This document shows positions 16,941 to 29,718 of a stretch of DNA of 45,873 nt, one piece after another. Position numbers and translations under genes: made by a program. The stretch lies in contig NZ_JAOCQE010000021.1 in NCBI RefSeq assembly GCF_025290915.1, positions 1 to 45,873 on the forward strand, written 5' to 3'. The first letter of the stretch is position 1; each line of letters opens with the position of its first letter. Source of the stretch: Streptomyces sp. 15-116A (GTDB lineage: Bacteria > Actinomycetota > Actinomycetes > Streptomycetales > Streptomycetaceae). The notes below the pieces were generated by a model. The model ran no database searches. It was not told the origin of the DNA and saw only the letters and a list, made by a program, of their open reading frames with translations.

Positions 16941-19900
16941 ATGCACGCCAATGATGTCGAGCCTGGGGTTCGCCTCACCGGATTGGCCTCGGGGGCAGTC
17001 ACCGTCGTGGCCGCCACTCCGGTTGGTGACGCACTTCAGATTACGGTCCGCGACGATTCCGGTCACTTGTTCGACCAGGTGCTCTTCCCGGAAGACCTCC
17101 CTGGACTGCGGCGTGAAGCACCAAGGTCACGGTGGTCGTTCGACGCTGCCCCTGAACAGTTCCGTCTTGCGGCTGAGGCGCTGCGCATGCGGCACGCGGG
17201 TCTGTCGGATCCGATGCTGGCAGTGGAGACCAGCGACATCGACCCGCTGCCCCACCAGATCCGCGCCGTCTACGGCACCTTGCTGGCTCAGGCCGGCTCC
17301 CTGCGCTTCCTGCTGGCAGATGATCCTGGCGCAGGAAAGACGATCATGGCGGGTCTTTATCTCAAAGAGTTGCTGCTGCGCGGAGACGTGCAGCGTTGCC
17401 TGATCGTCGCACCCGGTGGGCTGGTCGAGCAGTGGCAGACCGAACTCGCGGAAAAGTTCGGGATCGAGATGGCGATCTTGACACGCGACCTGGCGGAGGC
17501 CGACCGCGACGGCGACCCGTTCCGACGGAACCCGATGCTGATCGCACGCATGGACCAGCTGGCCCGCAACGAAGAGTGGCAGACCATCCTCGCGGAGTCG
17601 GAATGGGACCTCATCGTCGTGGACGAGGCCCACCGCATGAGCGCCTCCTGGTTCGGCAACGAACTCAAGCGGACTCGCCGCTACGAGCTCGGCCAGCTGC
17701 TCGGCAGGATCACCCGGCACTTCCTGCTGATGACCGCGACTCCACACTCGGGGTCGGAAGCCAACTTCCAGACGTTCCTCGCGCTACTGGACCCTGACAG
17801 GTTCGCCGGGCAGTACCGCCAGGGCGTGCACTCCACCGACACCACCGGGCTGATGCGCCGGATGATCAAGGAGGACCTGCTTACCTTCGACGGCAAGCCG
17901 CTATTCCCCGAGCGGGTAGCCGAGACCGTCGAGTACCGGCTCTCCCCACTGGAGATGCACCTGTACGAAGAGGTGACCGAGTACGTACGTACGGAGATGA
18001 ACCGGGCCGAGCAAGCCGACGGCAAGCGGCGTACCGTCGGTTTCGCGCTCACGGTCTTGCAACGGCGCCTTGCGTCGAGTCCCGAGGCGATCTACCAGTC
18101 GATCCGCCGCCGTGCCGCCCGCCTGCGCACCCACCGTGAGCAGATCCTGGCTGGCCCGTCCGTTCCCCCACCAGAGGCGCTGTCGTTCGACCCGGACGAC
18201 TTCGACTCCGACGAGCTGGGTGCTGACGAGCTGGAGCAGCTGGAGAGCGAAATCCTGGACGCCGCCACCGCCGCGCGCACGGCAGCCGAGCTGGACGCCG
18301 AGCTCGCGGTCCTTGCACGTCTTGAAGAGATCGCCCAGCAGGTCCGTACCTCGGGTGAGGATCGCAAGTGGCAGGAGTTGCGTTCCCTTGTCCTCAAGGC
18401 TCGCGAAGAGGGTCTGAGCAGTGATCGCCAAGCCCCGCACAAGATCATCATCTTCACCGAGCACCGCGACACCCTCGACTACCTCGCAGGCCGGATCACC
18501 ACCCTGCTGGGCGGCGATGAGGATGCCGTGTGCACCATTCACGGTGGCACAGCGCGACAGGCTCGTCGGGAGATCCGCACCAAGTTCACCAACGACCCTC
18601 GCTGCCACGTACTGATCGCCACCGACGCCGCTGGCGAAGGACTGAACCTTCAGGCCGCGCACCTGATGGTCAACTATGACCTCCCCTGGAACCCCAACCG
18701 AATCGAGCAGCGCTTCGGACGCATCCACCGCATCGGCCAGCGCGAGGTCTGCCGCCTGTGGAACCTCGTGGCCTCCGAGACCAGGGAGGGCCAGGTCTTT
18801 CAGCGACTGCTGACCAAGATCGAGCAGCAGCGCCGCGCCTACGGCGGCAAGGTTTTTGACGTCCTGGGCGAGAACGCCTTCGCAGACGAGCCGCTCCGTG
18901 ACCTGCTCGTGCGAGCCATCCGCTACGGCGAACAGCCGGAGGTCCGCGCTTACCTGGATCAGGTCATCGACAAGTCCGTATCCGACGGCCTCCAAGAGCT
19001 GATCAAGGAACGCGCCCTGGCTACCCCGGAGATCGGGCTGCAGGAGCTGGCCGAGCTGCGTCGGCAGATGGACGAGGCCCGCGCCCGGCGCATGCAGCCC
19101 CATTTCGTGCAGGCCTTCGTCATGGAGTCCCTGCGTGCCTTGGGTGGCCGGGCCTCCAAGCGGGAGAAAGACCGGTTCGAGCTGAACCAGGTCCCGGCCG
19201 TCCTGCGCGAAGGTCGGCGTACCATCAGCCCGCGCTATGGGCGCATCACCTTCGAGCCCTCAGCCGTGGTGATCCCCGGACGCCCGGATGCCGAGCTCAT
19301 AGCACCCGGTCATCCGCTGATGGACGCGATCATCACCGAGATCCTGAACAGGTACGGTGACACCCTTACCCGGGGATCAACGTTCCTGGACCAAAACGCC
19401 ACCACTCCCCGTCTTGTGTTCGCCCTGCTGGAAGAGCTCTCGGACGGGCGCGGCACCGCAATCAGCAAGAGGTTCGAGTACGTCTCCGTGCTGCCGGACG
19501 GAACCGCACAGCCTGCAGGCGCCGCCCCGTACCTCGACCTGTCCCTGCCCGCAGACCTGAACCTGGAACAGCACACCGCACTGACCCTTGCCGTCAACTC
19601 CGAGCTGTCCTCACCCTGGCTTGCCGACGGGGTTGAAAAGATTGCTCAGAATTGGGCAATCCAGCATGGTCTGCCCGAGCTCCGGGCCGACGTCGTCGCT
19701 CGCGTCGTCCCTGCTGTCGAGCGGACGCGCAGGCTGGTACGTCAGCGGCTGCTGGCTCAGATGAACTACTGGGACGGTGAGTCGATCAAGCTGGCCGAAG
19801 CACAGGCAGCAGGCAAGAAGATCCGTCTCTCACCGGCCACCGCACGTGATCGCGCCCGTTCCTTGGAGGCCCGACTCGCGCGCCGCCAAAGCGAGCTCGA

Positions 19901-20411
19901 CCTCGAGACCCAAATCACCGTACGCCCGCCGAAGGTCATCAGTGCTGCGCTCGTCTTGCCCGCCGCGGTGGTCCCCGGCGTCGCCGGCGAACAGCCGACG
20001 CGTGGCAGCTTCGCCCTGGACACCACCGTCACCGAACGTCGTGCCGTAGATGCCGTACTGGCCGCCGAGCGTCGGCTCGGCAGGGTGCCTGAGGAGATGG
20101 CTCACTCCAACAAGGGTTTCGACATTCGTTCCCACAAGCCCGACGGTCACCTGATCTTCATCGAGGTCAAGGGGCGCGTGTTGGGCGCTGACAACTTCAC
20201 CGTCACCACCAGCGAGGTCGGCTACGCCAAGAACGCCGAGCCCGACTATCGGCTCGCCCTCGTCGCGGTCGACCCCGACACCCCCGACGGGTCGAACGAC
20301 CAGGTCCGCTATGTGCTCAATCCCTTCGCCGACTTAGTCCTGGACAAATACGTCGACGACCTTCGCCGCAAGTGGAAGGCCGAGTGGGGCCGCGGTGTAG
20401 AGCCACTCTGA
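16941..20411 (+). CDS. SNF2-like SF2 helicase with C-terminal DUF3883 (NO VEIN) domain; Hma-type system
   Basis: An 1156-aa protein. Motifs in order: DPLPHQIRAVY (101-111), Walker A DDPGAGKT (127-134), DEAH (228-231), motif III TATPHSG (265-271), then an insertion of acidic helices around 420-490, and the second lobe with ATDAAGEGLNLQ and QRFGRIHRIGQ (about 589-599). Near the end, FDIRSH...FIEVKGR (about 1060-1079) matches DUF3883, which has a PD-(D/E)XK-like E-x-K. Similar helicases occur in DISARM (DrmD) and in helicase-methylase-ATPase clusters; the next two genes identify the latter. A TTA codon lies at 20334-20336 (residue 1132), after nearly all of the protein has been made. ATG 16941 follows a GGGGGGAAGGG ribosome site. 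Confidence 0.9.
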   Translation: MHANDVEPGVRLTGLASGAVTVVAATPVGDALQITVRDDSGHLFDQVLFPEDLPGLRREAPRSRWSFDAAPEQFRLAAEALRMRHAGLSDPMLAVETSDIDPLPHQIRAVYGTLLAQAGSLRFLLADDPGAGKTIMAGLYLKELLLRGDVQRCLIVAPGGLVEQWQTELAEKFGIEMAILTRDLAEADRDGDPFRRNPMLIARMDQLARNEEWQTILAESEWDLIVVDEAHRMSASWFGNELKRTRRYELGQLLGRITRHFLLMTATPHSGSEANFQTFLALLDPDRFAGQYRQGVHSTDTTGLMRRMIKEDLLTFDGKPLFPERVAETVEYRLSPLEMHLYEEVTEYVRTEMNRAEQADGKRRTVGFALTVLQRRLASSPEAIYQSIRRRAARLRTHREQILAGPSVPPPEALSFDPDDFDSDELGADELEQLESEILDAATAARTAAELDAELAVLARLEEIAQQVRTSGEDRKWQELRSLVLKAREEGLSSDRQAPHKIIIFTEHRDTLDYLAGRITTLLGGDEDAVCTIHGGTARQARREIRTKFTNDPRCHVLIATDAAGEGLNLQAAHLMVNYDLPWNPNRIEQRFGRIHRIGQREVCRLWNLVASETREGQVFQRLLTKIEQQRRAYGGKVFDVLGENAFADEPLRDLLVRAIRYGEQPEVRAYLDQVIDKSVSDGLQELIKERALATPEIGLQELAELRRQMDEARARRMQPHFVQAFVMESLRALGGRASKREKDRFELNQVPAVLREGRRTISPRYGRITFEPSAVVIPGRPDAELIAPGHPLMDAIITEILNRYGDTLTRGSTFLDQNATTPRLVFALLEELSDGRGTAISKRFEYVSVLPDGTAQPAGAAPYLDLSLPADLNLEQHTALTLAVNSELSSPWLADGVEKIAQNWAIQHGLPELRADVVARVVPAVERTRRLVRQRLLAQMNYWDGESIKLAEAQAAGKKIRLSPATARDRARSLEARLARRQSELDLETQITVRPPKVISAALVLPAAVVPGVAGEQPTRGSFALDTTVTERRAVDAVLAAERRLGRVPEEMAHSNKGFDIRSHKPDGHLIFIEVKGRVLGADNFTVTTSEVGYAKNAEPDYRLALVAVDPDTPDGSNDQVRYVLNPFADLVLDKYVDDLRRKWKAEWGRGVEPL

Positions 20412-20480
20412 CGCACAAAGATCCACACGCTTTCATCCGCTCGAACGCCACCCGAGGCACGGTTCGAGCGCTGCGGTATC

Positions 20481-20486
20481 TAGATT
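20481..20486 (+). promoter_or_regulatory. Candidate -10 box giving a leaderless methylase transcript
   Basis: TAGATT fits the TANNNT -10 pattern and ends 6 bp before the GTG start at 20493, the spacing expected for a leaderless mRNA. No ribosome site precedes this GTG. A good -35 box is not evident. Confidence 0.4.
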
Positions 20487-20492
20487 GAGCAG

Positions 20493-23392
20493 GTGAACAT
20501 CGCAGTGCAGCCCGGAACACCGTCAGGCTCTGTCCCCCGACGCAAACTCATCGAGGTCTCCCTCCCGCTGGAGGACATCAACGCCGAGTCCGCTCGCGAG
20601 AAGTCGATCCGCTATGGGCACCCCTCCACGCTGCACCTATGGTGGGCTCGCCGGCCGCTGGCGGCGGCACGGGCGGTGCTGTTCGCCCAGCTCGTTGATG
20701 ACCCTTCTTCGCATCCCGAGTTGTTCCCCACGGAGGAGGAACAGAAGGCGGAGCGCGAACGCCTGCACGGGATCATCCGGCGGCTGGTGGTCTGGGAGAA
20801 CGTCAACGACGAGGGTCTGTACCGGGAAGCCCGCGAGGAGATCCTCAAAAGCACAGAAGGGAACCCGCCAGCAATCCTTGACCCGTTCGCTGGCGGAGGA
20901 ACGATCCCGTTGGAAGCACAGCGCCTGGGCCTGGAAGCCCACGCCAGCGACCTCAACCCGGTGCCCGTGCTGATCAACAAGGCCCTAATCGAGATCCCGC
21001 CGAAGTTCGCGGGACAGCCGCCCGTCTTCCCGGGAGCTGCGGAGAGTCGTTTGGGGCCTTGGCCGCGTGCCACAGGTCTGGCGGAGGACGTGCGCCGCTA
21101 CGGCGCGTGGATGCGCGAACGGGCGCAGGAGCGAATCGGGCACCTTTATCCCAAGGCGCAGGTGCCTGTGCTGGGACCTGATGGCGAGCCCACGGGGCGG
21201 ACCACTGAAGCCACCGTCATCGCTTGGATCTGGGCCCGAACGGTGATCTGCCCGAACCCAGCGTGCGGTATCCAAATGCCCCTGGTGCGTTCTTGGTGGC
21301 TGGGTAAGAAGAAGGGCAAGGAAGCGTACGTTGTCCCAACGGTAGTAGCCGATGCGGCAGCGGCCGGTGGTCGGCGCGTCGAATTCTCGATCGGTCATGA
21401 CCCGAACCGGGCCCCGACGAAGGCAAACGATGGCACGATGTCCGGCCAAAAGGGTGGAACGTGCATTGCCTGCCAGACGTACATCAGCGCTGGTGAGGCG
21501 CATCGCCAGCATGATGTGCCAAATGTTCAGAAGCCTGCACCCGTCCTCATCGCCGTCGCTACTGCGGCAAATAATCGACGCATCTATCTGCCGCCATCGA
21601 AGATCCACACCGCCGCTACAAGGGAAGCACAAGCAAATGCCACCGCTATCCGGCAGAGTGATACGGGACTCAATGCGCAATCGCGAGGCACCTTCGGCGG
21701 TAACGCCCAAGGCCGCCGGTGGGGATTTTTCACCTTCTCCGACTACTTCACAGACCGTCAACTAGTCGCGCTCACGACGCTCAGCGACCTAATCTCCGAA
21801 GCGCGCGAAAAGGTACTCCATGACGCCATCGCGAGGGGCAACCTCACTCACGGTGATACCTTGGCTACTCACGGAAAGGATGCCGAGGCATACGCAGACG
21901 CCGTAGCGACATACCTCGGAATGGCTGCGAGCCGCTTGTCGGACTACAGCGGAACGACCGCCACCTGGATGCCTGATCCGAAGAACGAAGGAATCCGAAA
22001 CACTTTCGCCCGCCAAGCTATCCCAATGACGTGGGACTTTGCCGAGGTGAACCCGTTTAGCGAGTCTTCAGGCAATCTTGGATTCATGCTCCGCGGCATT
22101 GCTCGCGTGCTTGACGAACTCCCCGCACGCGGCGCAGGGTATGTGAATCAAGCCGACGCCGCCAGTCGCGATTATTCGAATCTTCTAATTGCGACAGACC
22201 CGCCATACTACGACAATATTGGATACTCGGATCTCTCCGACTACTTCTACGTGTGGCTGCGCCGTTCCCTGCGCGATATCTACCCGGAGATCTTCAGCAC
22301 GATGCTCGTCCCTAAATCGGAGGAGCTCGTCGCAAACCCATACCGACACGGCAGCAAGACAAAGGCGGAGAAGTTTTTCGAAGATGGATTCGAAAACGTC
22401 TTTGCGCGCGCACGGAAGACGGCTTCATCAATTTACCCAATCACGGTATTCTACGCCTTCAAGCAGGCCGAGCTAGAGAAGGAAGGAATCGCTTCTACAG
22501 GCTGGTCCACCTTCCTGGAGGGAATGGTCCGCAATGGCTGGACCATTACTGCGACATGGCCCGTTCGCTCGGAGCGTGGCGGCCGAATGATCTCTGTGGG
22601 TACAAACGCTCTCGCCTCTTCCATCGTGTTGGCTCTCCGCCCCCGCGAGGCAAGCGCCCCTGCGACAGACCGCACTGGGTTCCTGGCTACGCTGCATACC
22701 GAGCTGGAGGAGGCTCTGCCGCGTATCCGTGAGGGCGCGATCGCCCCGGCGGACCTGCGCCAGACAATCCTGGGCCCGGGAATGGCAGTGTTCTCTCGCT
22801 TCTCGCGCGTGCTGGAGGACGACGGTTCCACGATGTCCGTGAAGACCGCGCTGGCGCTGATCAACCAGACGTTCGACGCGTTGCAGAACGAGCACGACGC
22901 CGAACTGGACGCCGACACCCGTTTCTGCCTGGACTGGTTCCGTTCCTACGGCTGGGACACCCGCCCCTACGGTGACGCCGAGTCGCTGGCTGTGCCTCTG
23001 GGCCTCTCTGTGGACGGCATCGCCCGCGGCGGAATCCTGACCTCGGGCGGCGGGAAGGTCGCCCTCATCAAGCCGCTGGATTTGGCCCCCCGGTGGGACC
23101 CGGCCCACGTTGACCGGCTGTCCCTCTGGGAGGTCACCTGCCATTTGGCGCGCGCGTACGCTACCCAGGGACGCGAGGAGGCCGCCAGGCTCATGGCCGG
23201 AGTGAAGGGGAAGGTGGACCTGGACGAGGTCAACCGCCTGGCCACCCGCCTGTATGAGTTGATGGAGTCTCAGGACGCCTCCACAGCAGGCCTGTTCAAT
23301 GGGCTCGGAGGGGCGTGGGCCGATGTTTCCGCTACATCGACCACGATCCGCCCGGCCGCTGTGGCCGAGACGCTCTTCGGGGAGGAGATCTG

Positions 23393-23393
<1 letters not shown>
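20493..23393 (+). CDS. DUF1156-type DNA methyltransferase; Hma-type system
   Basis: A 966-aa protein. Residues about 16-70 (RRKLIEVSLPLEDINAESA, then HLWWARRPLAAAR) match the DUF1156 start. Motif I is DPFAGGGT (130-137) and motif IV is DPPY (569-572), the order of an amino-methyltransferase that modifies adenine N6 or cytosine N4. An insertion between them has cysteines (CPNPAC near 253, CIAC near 325) that could bind zinc. It probably marks self DNA, or targets DNA for its helicase and ATPase partners. Base composition is uneven: counting by hand, 22141-22260 is 50% G+C, far below the flanking parts. The GTG start lies 81 bp after the helicase stop. Its stop overlaps the next start (TGATG). 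Confidence 0.9.
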
Positions 23394-26806
<3,413 letters not shown>

Positions 26807-26832
26807 GTCAGTCCGACGATCGGCGTATGCAT

Positions 26833-26865
26833 CATTGAGGGGAGGCTCAGGGCTTCCCCTCAATG
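26833..26865. terminator. Bidirectional terminator between the Hma operon and the DUF397 gene
   Basis: A perfect 11-bp inverted repeat (CATTGAGGGGA / TCCCCTCAATG) with an 11-nt loop lies between two convergent transcription units, 27 bp after the ATPase stop and 38 bp beyond the DUF397 stop. Confidence 0.85.
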
Positions 26866-26902
26866 AGTGAAGTGCGGGGGCGACGTCATCACCGCGTACC
26901 TC

Positions 26903-27091
26903 TCACGCTTCGGTCGCGAACTCCACGAATCGCGACCACTCCCCACGCCCGACGGCCAAGTGGGGGCGCATCACATCCTTGGAGTCCCGTACGCACACGG
27001 CCTGTTCGGTCACGGCGACCTCAATGCAGTCGTCACCCTGACTGCCGCTGTAGCTGGACTTGAACCACGCCAGTTCCGGCCTCGTGCTCAT
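26903..27091 (-). CDS. DUF397 small protein
   Basis: A 62-aa protein with the family's signature: WFKSSYSGSQGDDCIEVA, then VCVRDSKD and a final WSRFVEFATEA. DUF397 proteins are found by the dozen in Streptomyces, usually directly after an HTH regulator of the WhiJ type and close to a small ATP-binding protein, as here. They are thought to bind their partner regulator and modulate its effect on development or antibiotic production. The ATG overlaps the stop of the upstream regulator gene (ATGA), so the two are co-translated. Confidence 0.95.
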   Translation of the reverse strand: MSTRPELAWFKSSYSGSQGDDCIEVAVTEQAVCVRDSKDVMRPHLAVGRGEWSRFVEFATEA

Positions 27092-27960
27092 AGCTCTCCT
27101 CGGAGTCGCTTCAGCAGGCCCCGCGAGTCCTTGGCGTTCAGGGCCTGCGAGCGCAGTGTGTCATAGCGCTGGCAGAGGAGGCTTACCTCTTTCACGTCGG
27201 AGATCAGACGACCGTTCTGCTGTCCCTCGGAGTACGCGTATCGCTGTCCCCTGGGAGTTTCCAGAAGCCGCACGGGACCATCCAGGCAGGCGTGCAATCC
27301 GGCTTCCAACGGCACGACTTGCAGCGTCACGTTCCGCGGTGCACTCAGCTCCAGCACACGGTCGAGCATCTCGCGCATCTGGTCCGGCTCCCCGAACCGG
27401 CGTCGGAAGACGTGCTCTTCGACGATGAAACTGAACGGCGTCGTCGGGCGCTCGAACAGCATCCGCTGCCGCTCCATCCGCCGGGCCATGAAGTCCTCCA
27501 GCAGGCTGTCCGGCGCCACTGGAACGGTTCCCTCGAACACCGCCCGCGCATACCCCTCCGACTGCAACAACCCCGGCACCAGCCGGCACTCGTACGTGCA
27601 CAGGCTCACCGCCACCCGCTCCAGCCGAGCCCACTGCCGGAACCACGCCGCGAGTCCGACATCCCCACGTCCCCGTGTCACGTACTTGGACGACTTCCGC
27701 AGTGCGCCCGTGTTGCCCAGTGCCTCTTCGGAGCGCTCCACCAGCGCCAGGTCGGGCATACGACGCCCCAACTCCACGGACTCCACCGTGTGCTTGGAGA
27801 AGCGCACCAGGTCTGCGAACTCGGTTCTGCTGTACCCCGCGTGCTCGCGCAGCGCCTGCAGGACCGCCCCGAAGGTCCGCAGACTGTCCGAGGGATCGGG
27901 CTCCCGGTCCGCCTCGCCTCCCGGCACATCCTCGTCGTCCACCACGACGCCGTCGGTCAT
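27088..27960 (-). CDS. WhiJ-like XRE-family regulator with DUF5753-type C-terminal domain
   Basis: A 290-aa DNA-binding protein. The N-terminal HTH occupies about residues 30-85 (VLQALREHAGYSRTEFADLVRFSKHTVESVELGRR). The rest is the ligand-binding-like domain typical of this family, with WFRQWARLER, YECRLVPGLLQSEGYARAV, VEEHVFRRRFG and LETPRGQRYAYSEGQQNGRL. These proteins control developmental or local genes together with a DUF397 partner and a histidine-kinase-like ATP-binding protein, both encoded next to it. ATG 27960 is chosen because the N-terminal extension before it is unlike family members. A 21-bp palindrome (28060-28080) in the divergent gap is the likely operator. Confidence 0.92.
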   Translation of the reverse strand: MTDGVVVDDEDVPGGEADREPDPSDSLRTFGAVLQALREHAGYSRTEFADLVRFSKHTVESVELGRRMPDLALVERSEEALGNTGALRKSSKYVTRGRGDVGLAAWFRQWARLERVAVSLCTYECRLVPGLLQSEGYARAVFEGTVPVAPDSLLEDFMARRMERQRMLFERPTTPFSFIVEEHVFRRRFGEPDQMREMLDRVLELSAPRNVTLQVVPLEAGLHACLDGPVRLLETPRGQRYAYSEGQQNGRLISDVKEVSLLCQRYDTLRSQALNAKDSRGLLKRLRGEL

Positions 27961-28059
27961 CCGCAGCCACCTCCGGTTCCTACCCGCGCTGTTCGCCGTA
28001 CCGCATCCGACGACACCCAGCGTGACGCATGAACCGTCGTACCGTCCACGGAATGTGCT

Positions 28060-28080
28060 CGTACGCTGACTCAGCGTACG
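28060..28080. promoter_or_regulatory. 21-bp perfect palindrome, likely operator of the WhiJ-like regulator
   Basis: Two perfect 10-base arms (CGTACGCTGA and its complement) flank a single central base. It lies in the 167-bp gap between the divergent regulator gene and the ATP-binding protein gene, about 100 bp from the first start codon and 47 bp from the second. Confidence 0.65.
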
Positions 28081-28127
28081 GACTGCGCCCCTGGAACGCG
28101 CCCACGCGGACCCGTCACCGTGGACCC

Positions 28128-28562
28128 ATGAGCGCAACCGCACCCCAACTCCCCGCCGCCGTACATACGTTCACCCAGCTCCTGTCGTCTACCCGCCGCG
28201 GAGCTCGGCTCGGCCGCCTCCTCGCCGCCGAGCAGCTCCGCGCGTGGCAGGTGTCACGCGGCGTCACCGAGCACGCCGAGCAGATCGTGGCCGAACTCGC
28301 CGCCAACTCCGCCCTGCACGGCCGCGTCAACAGCCGCGACTTCCGGCTCACCCTCACCCTCGACTCCACGGCCGGCCTGCTCCGTATCGCCGTCACCGAC
28401 GCCCGGGGCGAGCGCATCCCGTCGCCGCCCGCGGAATGCGGAACGTCTCTGGACGCCGAGTCCGGCCGCGGCCTCCTCCTGGTGGCCGCCCTGGCCGACC
28501 GCTGGGGCGTCGAGCCGTATTCACCCGGCGGCAAGACGGTCTGGGCCGAGTGCGCCCTGTGA
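28128..28562 (+). CDS. RsbW-like ATP-binding protein (anti-sigma-type histidine kinase fold)
   Basis: A 144-aa protein with the HATPase fold of anti-sigma factors and related regulators. The N box is VAELAANSALHG (about residues 54-65), where the Asn binds Mg-ATP. The G1 region is IAVTDARGERIP and the G2-like loop is ESGRGLLLVAALADRWG near the C-terminus. The protein ends soon after WAECAL, as is normal for stand-alone members. Together with the divergent HTH gene and DUF397 gene it forms the common Streptomyces trio. ATG 28128 is preferred because the longer frame adds an Arg-rich segment across the divergent promoter. Confidence 0.9.
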   Translation: MSATAPQLPAAVHTFTQLLSSTRRGARLGRLLAAEQLRAWQVSRGVTEHAEQIVAELAANSALHGRVNSRDFRLTLTLDSTAGLLRIAVTDARGERIPSPPAECGTSLDAESGRGLLLVAALADRWGVEPYSPGGKTVWAECAL

Positions 28563-28739
28563 GACCCCCGACCCGAACACGTGCAGCGAGCGGATCTGAC
28601 CTCGACGGCTGGCGCGCGCTTCACCCGGTGCGCGGCAGGCAGCTGAGCACCACCCTCCCCCAACGCCGATGTGTTCAGGCCCCTGCCCGGGTGAGCCGCC
28701 GACGTCGTGGCAACGGCTCCCAGCCTGGACAGGTAGGAA

Positions 28740-28768
28740 CTGCCGGGAAAACATCCCAGAACCGGCAG
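28740..28768. repeat. Inverted repeat upstream of the EcsC-like gene
   Basis: CTGCCGG at 28740-28746 and CCGGCAG at 28762-28768 form a 7-bp stem with a 15-nt loop. It could be a weak terminator of the ATP-binding protein gene or an operator. The rest of the 251-bp gap from 28563 to 28813 shows nothing further except a tandem CCTAA pair and an AAGGAG ribosome site at its right end. Confidence 0.35.
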
Positions 28769-28813
28769 CCTGAGTGGGAGACTTGGGGCCTAACGGCCTA
28801 AGGAGCTCAAGGC

Positions 28814-29503
28814 ATGGCAATAGGTGCCCATGACGGACCGGTTCCGGAAGCAGAGGTACGTGGGCAGCGAGTCCTCGACCTCCTGGACAAGGCAATCGAC
28901 AGCCAGAGCCTGCTGGTGCGCAAGAACATCGCCCGGGCCCGCCAGCGGAACCCGGAGGCGACACCCGCAGAGGTGATCCGCAATCTGGAGCGGATGTACG
29001 TCAGCGCCTTGACCGGGACGGGTGCTGCGGTGGGAGGAGCTGCAGCGGCGCCCGGCGTCGGTACGGGAGTCGCACTGGCGCTGTCGGCAGGCGAGGCTCT
29101 GTCGTCTCTTGAGCTGAGTGCCCTCTTCGCGCTTTCGCTCGCCGAAGTCCACGGTGTCCCCATCGACGAGATCGAGCGCCGCCGAACGATCGTGATGGGA
29201 ATCATGCTCGGCGGGACCGGCTCCACCACCATCACCAAGGTCGCCGAGCGGACGGGGCAGCACTGGGGACGTCAGGTTGTCGCCAAGGTACCGGTCGAGA
29301 CGTTGCGTCAGATCAACAAGATCTTGGGGAAGAACTTCGTCACGAAGTACGGGACCAAGCAGGGGATCATCGTCTTCGGGCGAGTGGCACCGTTCGGTAT
29401 CGGCGCTGTGATCGGTGGTGGCGCCAACGCTGCCATGGCCACTCTGGCTGTGAGGGCCGGTCGTCGTGCGTTTGGCCCACCCCCGGCGTCGTGGCATGGC
29501 TGA
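28814..29503 (+). CDS. EcsC-like hydrophobic protein
   Basis: A 229-aa protein. The N-terminal 60 residues are soluble and charged (VLDLLDKAIDSQSLLVRKNIARARQRNPEATPAEVIRNLERMY is the region's character). This is followed by Gly/Ala-rich hydrophobic segments (GTGAAVGGAAAAPGVGTGVALALSAGE region), an internal FALSLAEVHG helix, and a last Gly-rich hydrophobic stretch near FGIGAVIGGGANAAMATLAV. This layout resembles EcsC-family proteins, whose biochemical role is unclear; membrane or lipid association is likely. ATG 28814 has a strong AAGGAG site 8 bases upstream. Its last codons overlap a 48-aa gene. I am fairly sure it is coding and less sure of the family. Confidence 0.75.
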   Translation: MAIGAHDGPVPEAEVRGQRVLDLLDKAIDSQSLLVRKNIARARQRNPEATPAEVIRNLERMYVSALTGTGAAVGGAAAAPGVGTGVALALSAGEALSSLELSALFALSLAEVHGVPIDEIERRRTIVMGIMLGGTGSTTITKVAERTGQHWGRQVVAKVPVETLRQINKILGKNFVTKYGTKQGIIVFGRVAPFGIGAVIGGGANAAMATLAVRAGRRAFGPPPASWHG

Positions 29504-29642
29504 CGCGCAGCACGCTGCCGACGTCTGGGACCTCGCGTGGCTGTCCTTGGGCGCACTGAAGAGCGTCGAGGAACTCGTCGCAGCCACCGAAGTCGGCTAC
29601 GGCAGCTACGACGAGTCACCACAGAACGTCCCGTTCGAGTAG
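29496..29642 (+). CDS. 48-aa acidic small protein overlapping the EcsC-like gene
   Basis: An ATG at 29496 opens a 48-codon frame that overlaps the last 8 bases of the EcsC-like gene and ends at TAG 29640-29642. The product begins MADAQHAADVWDLAWLSLG and ends DESPQNVPFE. It is acidic and forms one amphipathic helix followed by a polar tail. Third codon positions are mostly G or C, and the overlap suggests translational coupling with the gene before it. I do not recognise a family. It may be a partner or regulator of the EcsC-like protein. Confidence 0.6.
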   Translation: MADAQHAADVWDLAWLSLGALKSVEELVAATEVGYGSYDESPQNVPFE

Positions 29643-29718
29643 CCGACGAGCTGCTGGTCGAGACCGGCAGGACACAGCAGGGGATACGGGAGACATCTGC
29701 ACAACCAAGGGGGCGTAT

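Noticed and set aside
26833..26865. Attachment site or operator
   Set aside because: Its position between convergent genes and long perfect stem fit a bidirectional terminator better.
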